Below the pieces are notes generated by a model that was given only the letters and a program-made list of their open reading frames with translations, did no database searches and had not been told where the DNA came from. A stretch of 37,715 nucleotides of DNA, taken from positions 1-37,715 of the forward strand of contig JAISTW010000016.1 of NCBI GenBank assembly GCA_031272405.1, read 5' to 3'. Origin of the DNA: Desulfovibrio sp. (GTDB lineage Bacteria; Desulfobacterota; Desulfovibrionia; Desulfovibrionales; Desulfovibrionaceae). Positions within the stretch are counted from its first letter, which is position 1, and every line of letters begins with the position of its first letter. This document shows positions 32,187 through 37,715 of the stretch, in pieces. The position numbers and the translations under genes are program-made.

Positions 32187-34433
32187 CTAAAATGGTATTT
32201 CTACTTCCCAGGAATCCAGTTCTAGTCCCCAGGAATCCAGAGTGATTGCCGGGAACAGTTCGTCAAATCCCGCTTGAATGGCGGATCGGCGAGCCGGTTC
32301 CACGGGTTTCATCCACTTCCGCAGCAACCGCGCTGCCTGCTTGGTGAGTTGATAATCTCCCGCGAATTTCTGGCACAGCCAATCCAGCAACAGGGCTAGA
32401 GCTGTTTCGTCAGCTATGCCTTCCCGCTGGGCCAGTTCGTTCATCCTTTCCTCCACGCTCGCGTCCAAGTCCTTGCGGAGCCAGTCCACAGCTTCCTTTT
32501 TGCTCACGCCGGGCTTCAGTGCATCAAATCTTGCCAGCAGAGTTTTGGGAGAGGTTATGGGTGGATAAGGTAACATCGGTGACTCCCCAATATCGTCCGG
32601 TAGAGAGTCGCACGCTAAGCTTGCTTCTGTCGGATCAGCAGGCCGTTGAACTGATAGGCATGCCCGTAGAGAGTCGCACGCTAAGCTTGCTTCTGTCGGA
32701 TAAAAACTACATGCAAACACCGACCCTGCTCCGCCATAGCCGGCTGCCAGCATCTGGGGCACCTGCCGCACTTCGGGAAGTTCCGTCAGCTTGTCCTCGT
32801 CATCGCGCAGATAACACAGGAACAGCGAAGTCAGACGGCTGACCAACTGGTAACGCAGGGCCAGAGCAAGAGCGTCTGCATCATTCGCACCTTCCATGCG
32901 CCGCGCCCCGCCCAGACGCGTCAAACTCTGATTCTCTGTCCGGCCGATAGACTCCGGTCTGGCATGTTCCGTCCGCTCGCCTGCTTCCCAGGTCAATTCC
33001 GGCGGTACGGCGGGGATTTGAGCCACACGCGCGAACAGATGAACAGTTTCGCCGTCAAATATGGCTTTGGGGAGCGGAGACTGCCAGAGCGTTTCCCCGC
33101 CCCAGTTCATGCGGAAAGTAGTGTTTTGCGCCACCCGCATGCGGCGGAACATGCGCACTATGGTTCCCGCCACGTCTTCATTGGGCGTGGCGAATTCACA
33201 GGCCCCGCCTGTCGCTTCCGTTATCCGCCTCAACAGGGTTTCCGCGGGGGCGCTTCCCACGCCCACCGCGAAAATATGGTGTCCGGACTTCAGTACCACC
33301 TGCTGAATCCCCTCGCTGTCCCATACCAGATCGTCAGTAATCAGCAGCACACAAGGGCTATAAGAAATACCCTGGGGCAGAGCTACATCCTTGAGTGTTG
33401 ACCTCAGTGCCTGCTCCATTTCCGTGCCGCCCATGTCAGCCTCGGTTTCGGCAACAGCGCCGGAGAGCGCCTGAAGCACGGAATCAGAACAGGGCTGAAG
33501 AAACTGGTTTTGGTGTTGGACCATACTGCCGAAGCGGCTGAAGGAAACGAAATCGCCTTCCTTCAGTTCCTGAAGCACGGCGTGTAAGGCCCGTTTGGCT
33601 TCTTGAATGCTGTCCCCGGCCATGGAGCCGGAACAGTCCACCAGAATTTTCAGCAGCAGCGGGTCTGCCTGTTCCGGCAACTTGGGACAGAAGCTGGCCA
33701 GCAGCATGTGTTCGTCGCCGTCCTTGGCCGCAAGGGCAAAGGAATGCCCGTCCAGTCCCTCCAACAAGACGATGAAGTCCCTGTCCAGCATGGCCCCGGA
33801 TTCCAGCAGCACGCGGACGCCTTTCTCCGTGGAACTGACATTGACGGCATGACTTGGGGAGGAGATTCTGGCCTGGGCGGATTCCCCGCAGACATCCAGT
33901 TGTACCGTGAGAGGATACTGGGCTGTGAGGTCTACGTCTGTCGTCTCGTGCGGGGCCAGTCCGCCTTCTCTGTGCTCGTCGCCGTAGCGGGGCGCGATGA
34001 CGGTGGGTATCTTCACTCGAATGCGCCCCTGCTCGAAACACAGAAGTTGGGCGCAGCGCATGGTCAGGCGCACGGATTCCCCGGGTTTGATGTTGCCCAG
34101 ATTGGCCGTGTACAGGCCCGGTGAGGCCTCCTGCACCATGATGGGAGTGTCGCCTTGGTCAATGGCTTTCTCGTAGTTCTCTTCGGCCTGCTTCTTTTCA
34201 AAGACAGCGCCTTGCAACCGCCTGCCGCCTATTTCCGCTTCCATGTCCAGCAGACGCGCGCCCCATGCCAGGGGAAACGTATAGACGATTTCCAGGTTTT
34301 TCCCCGTGTCATTGAGGTAGTTCTGCTGAATGTCCGTTTCCAGCAAAAGTCCTTCCAGTTTCCCTGCCACCCGCACCGATTGCAGGGCGACACACTCGCC
34401 CTCACTGCTTTTCAATACCGCTTCCTGAGCCAT
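32187..34433 (-). CDS. VIT and VWA domain protein
   Basis: A 748-residue protein with a VIT domain (~5-135: VAGKLEGLLLETDIQQNYLNDTGKNLEIVYTFPL, FEKKQAEENYEKA, LGNIKPGESVRL), then a VWA domain (~260-440) with MIDAS residues in LVDCSGSM (266-271) and MGGTEMEQAL, TDD. A mixed C-terminal part follows. There is no signal peptide or membrane span, so it is probably cytoplasmic, like VIT-VWA proteins found near MoxR or stress genes. It has a metal-dependent adhesion site and an inter-alpha-trypsin-inhibitor fold, so protein-protein scaffolding is likely. A linker at residues ~578-612 contains the same 11-residue peptide twice (PTEASLACDSL). It is cotranscribed with the merR gene 10 bases upstream. 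Confidence 0.88.
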   Translation of the reverse strand: MAQEAVLKSSEGECVALQSVRVAGKLEGLLLETDIQQNYLNDTGKNLEIVYTFPLAWGARLLDMEAEIGGRRLQGAVFEKKQAEENYEKAIDQGDTPIMVQEASPGLYTANLGNIKPGESVRLTMRCAQLLCFEQGRIRVKIPTVIAPRYGDEHREGGLAPHETTDVDLTAQYPLTVQLDVCGESAQARISSPSHAVNVSSTEKGVRVLLESGAMLDRDFIVLLEGLDGHSFALAAKDGDEHMLLASFCPKLPEQADPLLLKILVDCSGSMAGDSIQEAKRALHAVLQELKEGDFVSFSRFGSMVQHQNQFLQPCSDSVLQALSGAVAETEADMGGTEMEQALRSTLKDVALPQGISYSPCVLLITDDLVWDSEGIQQVVLKSGHHIFAVGVGSAPAETLLRRITEATGGACEFATPNEDVAGTIVRMFRRMRVAQNTTFRMNWGGETLWQSPLPKAIFDGETVHLFARVAQIPAVPPELTWEAGERTEHARPESIGRTENQSLTRLGGARRMEGANDADALALALRYQLVSRLTSLFLCYLRDDEDKLTELPEVRQVPQMLAAGYGGAGSVFACSFYPTEASLACDSLRACLSVQRPADPTEASLACDSLPDDIGESPMLPYPPITSPKTLLARFDALKPGVSKKEAVDWLRKDLDASVEERMNELAQREGIADETALALLLDWLCQKFAGDYQLTKQAARLLRKWMKPVEPARRSAIQAGFDELFPAITLDSWGLELDSWEVEIPF
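32600..32701. repeat. 36-bp direct repeat inside VIT-VWA gene
   Basis: An identical 36-bp sequence beginning gtagagagtcgcacgctaag occurs at 32600-32635 and 32666-32701, 66 bp apart (22 codons, in frame), with 30 unrelated bases between. Both copies read as PTEASLACDSL in the protein. It looks like insertion of a small repeated element into a linker. Confidence 0.9.
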
Positions 34434-34443
34434 GTACGCCTCC

Positions 34444-34860
34444 TCAATGGGATGTTTTGTTGACCGTCAAAATGCGTTCGGCCGTCGCCATGATCTCCAG
34501 AGACAAAGCCCTGATCTGTTCCGGGCTTATGGTCGCTTCCTCCGGGGTAATCTGAAGTTCCAGGCCCGGCGCTATAAAAAGATGACTGCGCACTTCCACG
34601 CTTCCGGGTCTCCGTCGTCGTGGAGGAACGGGAGATTCTTCCCCGTCCAGCACTTCGCGGATGCGCTCCAGCGATACGCCCGCGTCTGTGAGCTTTTTGA
34701 CGCGCAGCAGCCGTTCCAGGTGTTCAGTTGTGTAGTATGAACCTCTGGCTTCGCCCAGCGGGCGGATGGCAAGCCCAAGCTGCATGTAGTAGCGTATGGT
34801 GCGTTTGCTCAGATCGCAGAGCGCGCAGAGTTCATCCAGACTGAAAGTTTTCTCGCTCAT
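34444..34860 (-). CDS. MerR-family transcriptional regulator
   Basis: A 138-residue protein with an N-terminal MerR winged helix (FSLDELCALCDLSKRTIRYYMQLGL, then GEARGSYYTTEHLERLLRVKKLTDAGVSLERIREVL) and a short C-terminal part with PPRRRRPGSVEVRSHLFIAPGLELQITPE and a final helix. Only the cysteines within the helix-turn-helix are seen, so there is no metal-binding Cys loop typical of MerR/CueR/ZntR. The start (MSEKTFSL) has a GGAG site upstream; the open frame extends a further 20 codons without features. It precedes the VIT-VWA gene by 10 bases and has a strong sigma-70 promoter, so it probably controls its own operon. The signal is unknown. Confidence 0.88.
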   Translation of the reverse strand: MSEKTFSLDELCALCDLSKRTIRYYMQLGLAIRPLGEARGSYYTTEHLERLLRVKKLTDAGVSLERIREVLDGEESPVPPRRRRPGSVEVRSHLFIAPGLELQITPEEATISPEQIRALSLEIMATAERILTVNKTSH

Positions 34861-34908
34861 ATTTCGTATCTCCAAGACCAATAACTCTGATTCCAGGCCA
34901 TTTTTCAT

Positions 34909-34937
34909 ATGATAAATCATAACACTTTAACTGTCAA
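34909..34937 (-). promoter_or_regulatory. Sigma-70 promoter of merR-VIT operon
   Basis: Minus strand: TTGACA (34932-34937), 17-bp spacer, TATCAT (34909-34914). ATGAT-tt-ATCAT is a short dyad overlapping the -10. The start of transcription is ~45 bases above the merR start. Confidence 0.72.
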
Positions 34938-35125
34938 GAAAAAATGTTAAAAAAATTTTCATGAGCATGACTGATTCCGCAATCAGGAAAAAATGGATGA
35001 AAGGTTGGATGCGTTGATCAAGGGAAGCGCCTTCAGGCGCTGCATTTTAGGCGCGTGTATTTCGTAACAGATATGCCGCGCAGGCGCGGGCGCGCGCTTC
35101 GGCTACGCTGTCAAAACGCCCCACT

Positions 35126-35154
35126 GAGAATTTCGCCGTTCTTGTGAAATTCTC
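35126..35154. repeat. Inverted repeat in merR-terD gap
   Basis: GAGAATTTC and GAAATTCTC form a perfect 9-bp stem with an 11-base loop. The role is unknown. Confidence 0.55.
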
Positions 35155-35180
35155 TTCCAGACAGGGCTTGCAAAAGCCAC

Positions 35181-35362
35181 GTTTTACAGGCGGTTGCGGG
35201 AATTGCGACTGTCAAAACAGCCAGAACGCGCTATCAAAAAGTCCCCTGACAATGTGAGAGATGTCTGGTTCCCCGAGCGGACGGAGATAAAATAAGTCTG
35301 ATTTTACAGTCTGTTACGTGGACTGCCACTGTCAAAATAAGAAAAAAGCGCTATCAAAATGT
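35181..35362. repeat. Two imperfect ~62-bp direct repeats, 120 bp apart
   Basis: Bases 35181-35242 and 35301-35362 align without gaps at an offset of exactly 120, with 47 of 62 identical. Shared blocks are TTTTACAG, ACTGTCAAAA and GCGCTATCAAAA. Each copy ends in the TATCAAAA half-site; only the second continues into a full dyad. Confidence 0.75.
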
Positions 35363-35379
35363 ACACTTTTTGATAGCGC
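35348..35379. promoter_or_regulatory. Large dyad, TATCAAAA family (site 1)
   Basis: GCGCTATCAAAA (35348-35359) and TTTTGATAGCGC (35368-35379) form a perfect 12-bp dyad around an eight-base centre (tgtacact). Together with 35488-35511 it looks like an operator pair upstream of terD; as RNA it would also form a hairpin. Confidence 0.65.
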
Positions 35380-35487
35380 GTTTCTGACGGCTTAAAAAAC
35401 AAAGAATGTATGTTTTTTAGTACAATTCACAGCAAAAGTCAATCAAAAATTCGGGTTTCAGCCGGGGAAAATTTTGTCTGCGGCAAG

Positions 35488-35511
35488 TATCAAAAAGTGT
35501 ACTTTTTGATA
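35488..35511. promoter_or_regulatory. Large dyad, TATCAAAA family (site 2)
   Basis: Arms TATCAAAAAGT (35488-35498) and ACTTTTTGATA (35501-35511) are perfectly symmetric around two bases. The same arm recurs as half-sites at 35231-35242 and 35579-35587. The site is ~117 bases above the terD start. Confidence 0.68.
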
Positions 35512-35627
35512 GTTGTTTGTTTTCTGTAGTCGATCCTGCATATGGTGGCTATGGAAATGTGAAGCTGGTGATGGTGTGTATCAAAAATATGTTTTAGCCA
35601 CTCTTATACTGTCTTGGAGGTAACACC

Positions 35628-36206
35628 ATGGCAATCTCACTGAAGAAGGGTGAAAATATTTCGCTCTCTAAAACTACACCAGATCTTGTAAACGTACTTA
35701 TCGGCCTAGGATGGGATGCAAGGACAACAGATGGTGGCGACTTTGATCTTGATGCAAGCCTTTTTATGCTTGGAAACAACGGAAAAGTTCGAAGTGACGC
35801 CGACTTTATATTTTACAACCAACTTCTCTCCACTTGTGGCTCAGTCGAACATACAGGTGACAACAGGACTGGAGAGGGAGATGGCGACGATGAACAACTA
35901 AAGATATATCTTACAAAAGTTCCTCAAGTAATCGACCGTTTGGCAGTTACTGTCACTATTCATGACGCAATAGCCAGAAAGCAGAATTTTGGTATGATAT
36001 CTGACGCCTATATCCGTATTGTAAATCTTGATACGAATGAGGAAATAGCAAGATTCGATCTGTCCGAAGACTACAGCACAGAAACAGCCATGATTTTCGG
36101 TGAGGTTTACAGGCATAACACTGAATGGAAGTTCAAAGCTGTTGGGCAAGGATATTCAGGAGGTCTTGAGGCAATGTGCCGTCAATTTGGCGTAAATGTA
36201 GAATAA
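35628..36206 (+). CDS. TerD family protein (first copy)
   Basis: A 192-residue TerD/CABP-type protein: [101 protein letters not shown]. The acidic DLDAS and GDGDDE stretches make the calcium sites known for this beta-sandwich family. TerD proteins are linked to tellurite, phage and chemical-stress resistance, probably as membrane-associated calcium-responsive scaffolds. A TTGGAGG site lies eight bases before the ATG. It is paired with a VWA gene 27 bases downstream. Base composition is AT-richer than the genes to the left. Confidence 0.93.
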   Translation: MAISLKKGENISLSKTTPDLVNVLIGLGWDARTTDGGDFDLDASLFMLGNNGKVRSDADFIFYNQLLSTCGSVEHTGDNRTGEGDGDDEQLKIYLTKVPQVIDRLAVTVTIHDAIARKQNFGMISDAYIRIVNLDTNEEIARFDLSEDYSTETAMIFGEVYRHNTEWKFKAVGQGYSGGLEAMCRQFGVNVE

Positions 36207-36233
36207 TATTACAACAGTACATGGGGCATAAAG

Positions 36234-36869
36234 ATGCGTAAATTACCGGTCTATCTCCTCCTTGATACTTCTGGTTCAATGATGGGTGAACCCATCGAGA
36301 GTGTAAAAAATGGAATTCAGGTTCTCATTTCTGCTCTCAGACAAGATCCCTATGCTCTTGAAACTGTCTTCCTAAGCATCATTACTTTTGACAATGAAGC
36401 GAAGCAAGTTGTTCCTCTGACAGAGCTCACCTCTTTTGTGCCGCCTGATCTAATAGCGACCGGAACGACATCCCTTGGTGGTGCGCTGAGTCTTCTTGCC
36501 GACAAGATTGAAACAGAGGTGACGAAGAGCACTCCGGAAGTGAAAGGGGATTGGAAGCCCTTGGTTTTTATTATGACCGACGGAGTGCCAACCGATGATT
36601 GGCTAAAGGGTCTCACTAACCTCAAAAAAGTCAGAACGGGCTTGATTATAGCGTGCGCTGCAGGGGCAAATGCAGACACGACTATTCTCAAACAGATAAC
36701 AGAAGTTGTTGTACAGCTCGATACAGCTGACTCATCTACGATCAAGTCGTTCTTCAAATGGGTCTCCGCATCTGTTTCAACAGGAAGCCAAAAGATTGAC
36801 AGCGGGATGGAAGCGGAAACCATCAAAGACCTGCCGCCTCCACCACCAGAAGTCAATATAGTTTTGTAA
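36234..36869 (+). CDS. VWA domain protein, TerY-like (first copy)
   Basis: A 211-residue single VWA domain with the full MIDAS set: LLLDTSGSM (residues 8-16), ATGTTSLGGAL (~82-92) and MTDGVPTDD (~118-126). The tail is short and proline-rich (PPPPPEVNIVL). It lacks a signal peptide. TerY proteins are cytosolic VWA partners in Ter stress systems, often with a phosphatase and kinase. It follows terD by 27 bases and is followed by a second TerD 56 bases later, so the four genes here are two TerD-VWA pairs. Binding of a divalent metal and of a client protein is expected; the client is unknown. Confidence 0.9.
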   Translation: MRKLPVYLLLDTSGSMMGEPIESVKNGIQVLISALRQDPYALETVFLSIITFDNEAKQVVPLTELTSFVPPDLIATGTTSLGGALSLLADKIETEVTKSTPEVKGDWKPLVFIMTDGVPTDDWLKGLTNLKKVRTGLIIACAAGANADTTILKQITEVVVQLDTADSSTIKSFFKWVSASVSTGSQKIDSGMEAETIKDLPPPPPEVNIVL

Positions 36870-36925
36870 CAATTGTTGTTTCAAGTTTGCATTCATAATT
36901 TACCGCTCACATCGCGAGGTCTGCA

Positions 36926-37558
36926 ATGGCAATCACACTGCAAAAGGGACAAGGCGTCAGCCTGAAAAAGACAGAAAACGATCTTTCGGAAGTGACCATT
37001 GGCCTAGGGTGGGACGTGGCCGAACAAACTGGTTTTCTTAACAAGTTGTTCAACGGGCCGGCGCCTGACTATGATCTGGACGCTGTTGCTTTCCTGCTTG
37101 GCGAAAACGGCAAAGTAGCATCATTTACCTCATCTGAAAAACTTAAAGGCAGCGACATTATTTTTTACAATAACAAGGAACATCCATCAGGCGCAATTTG
37201 GCTGACAGGTGACAATTTGACTGGAGCAGGGGAAGCCGGCGGCGATGATGAACAGATAATCATCAAGTTAGAACAGCTACCTAGCAAGTACAGAAAGATA
37301 TTACTGATTGTTCAGATATATGAGGGGATCAAGAGAAAACAGAATTTCGCGAATGTCAAAAACGCCTTCATCCGCGCAGTTGACAAAAAAAACATTGAGA
37401 TGTGCCGTTTTGACCTATCCGGCAATTCATCCTATGCAGATTGTCACTCAATGGTTTTTGCTGAAATCGAGAGGCAGGGAAGCGAGTGGAAGTTCACGGC
37501 AATAGGCAAACCCTACCAAACTGACAGATTCCTCGACATACTAAAAGAATACATATAG
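36926..37558 (+). CDS. TerD family protein (second copy)
   Basis: A 210-residue TerD homologue: MAITLQKGQGVSLKK, VTIGLGWDV, an insertion of ~15 residues (AEQTGFLNKLFNGPA), YDLDAVAFLLGENGKV, DIIFYNN, LTGDNLTGAGEAGGDDEQIIIKL, ANVKNAFIRAVD, CRFDLSGN, WKFTAIGKPY. The acidic calcium-site residues are kept. It is clearly related to but well diverged from the first copy; the extra loop after GLGWDV resembles TerE/TerZ-like members. Upstream CGAGG gives a modest ribosome site. It is followed after ~46 bases by another VWA gene that runs off the window. Confidence 0.92.
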   Translation: MAITLQKGQGVSLKKTENDLSEVTIGLGWDVAEQTGFLNKLFNGPAPDYDLDAVAFLLGENGKVASFTSSEKLKGSDIIFYNNKEHPSGAIWLTGDNLTGAGEAGGDDEQIIIKLEQLPSKYRKILLIVQIYEGIKRKQNFANVKNAFIRAVDKKNIEMCRFDLSGNSSYADCHSMVFAEIERQGSEWKFTAIGKPYQTDRFLDILKEYI

Positions 37559-37604
37559 GCCATGATGTCTGCGAGGGTTATGCAATTATGCAAGGCGACA
37601 TGGA

Positions 37605-37715
37605 ATGAGCAGCCGAAGATTGCCGGTATATCTACTGATTGATACATCAGGTTCGATGAAGGGAGAGCCTATTGAGGCTGTTGACAATGGTCTCAAAGTC
37701 TTGATCAGCACCCTG
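37605..37715 (+). CDS. VWA domain protein, TerY-like (second copy, 3' end outside window)
   Basis: From ATG at 37605 the frame stays open to the right edge (37 codons): MSSRRLPVYLLIDTSGSMKG, then EPIEAVDNGLKVLISTL. This closely parallels the start of the VWA protein at 36234 (RKLPVYLLLDTSGSMMGEPIESVKNGIQVLISAL), with the first MIDAS motif DTSGSM. It is therefore a second TerY-like gene paired with the second TerD. A short frame (37588-37608, MQGDME) overlaps its start by four bases (ATGA). Confidence 0.85.
   Translation, partial: MSSRRLPVYLLIDTSGSMKGEPIEAVDNGLKVLISTL

Larger units (their letters stand above)
34938..35627. other. Long non-coding region between merR and terD
   Basis: About 690 bases without a supportable gene; the best frame (34993-35067) is 24 codons with no ribosome site. 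It holds a short hairpin AGCGCC-ttca-GGCGCT (35026-35041), an inverted repeat at 35126-35154, two related ~62-bp repeats, two large dyads and extra half-sites (see separate entries). The composition shifts to AT-rich in the right half. The terD gene is preceded by TATACT (35605-35610) without a good -35; a TATCAAAAA half-site (35579-35587) occupies that position instead. Confidence 0.6.

Noticed and set aside
34993..35067. 24-codon frame in the merR-terD gap
   Set aside because: No ribosome site, no conserved feature, and it overlaps a hairpin; not supportable as a gene.
35181..35511. CRISPR array
   Set aside because: Only two imperfect ~62-bp repeats plus dyads, no regular short repeats with unique spacers and no cas gene.

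Overview
The window reads as chromosome of a sulfidogenic, anaerobic, Gram-negative deltaproteobacterium of the Desulfovibrionaceae (Desulfovibrio/Bilophila-like). The support is a Desulfovibrio-type homotrimeric porin, an expanded Feo ferrous-iron system with Fur boxes, HypF for [NiFe]-hydrogenase maturation, sigma-54 control, and a complete-looking organosulfonate (DHPS/sulfolactate) desulfonation cluster. Most of the window is GC-rich; the last ~2.8 kb is visibly more AT-rich and looks acquired.

Layout. (1) 1-1.9 kb: an IS481-type transposase remnant and a porin gene with an operator-like dyad inside its promoter. (2) 1.97-5.75 kb: a minus-strand iron operon DUF2325-feoA-feoA-feoB-small Cys-rich membrane protein, plus a third feoA, each unit behind a near-perfect Fur box. 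(3) 5.96-10.15 kb: an unrecognised 1002-residue membrane protein, convergent with a Bcr/CflA MFS exporter. (4) 10.3-12.5 kb: a second, unusual FeoB with its own sigma-70 promoter and a Fur-like dyad.

(5) 12.6-27.0 kb: the central system. On the minus strand, from a sigma-54 promoter at 25.27 kb, run a LarA-type (nickel-pincer racemase family) protein, a YihU-like beta-hydroxyacid dehydrogenase, a TRAP transporter (P, Q, M), an aldehyde dehydrogenase and the two sulfolactate sulfo-lyase subunits SuyA/SuyB, ended by a strong terminator. A second unit follows: a TTT transporter (TctC, fused TctA-TctB), an SlcC-like 2-hydroxyacid dehydrogenase and a possible 39-residue protein. A divergent GAF-AAA+-Fis activator lies upstream, with two 18-bp enhancer-like sites. 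The inferred flow is: sulfonate uptake, DHPS to sulfolactaldehyde to sulfolactate, inversion to the (R) form, then cleavage to pyruvate and sulfite, with sulfite feeding respiration to sulfide. The LarA homologue as a sulfolactate racemase is the most novel hypothesis here.

(6) 27.2-31.9 kb: a degenerate EAL-HDOD protein, HypF and an RluA-family pseudouridine synthase. (7) 32.2-34.9 kb: a MerR regulator and a VIT-VWA protein carrying a duplicated 36-bp in-frame repeat. (8) 34.9-37.7 kb: a 766-bp non-coding region with repeated dyads, then two consecutive TerD + VWA (TerY-like) gene pairs of a tellurium/stress-type island that runs off the right edge. No tRNA, rRNA or CRISPR array was seen.
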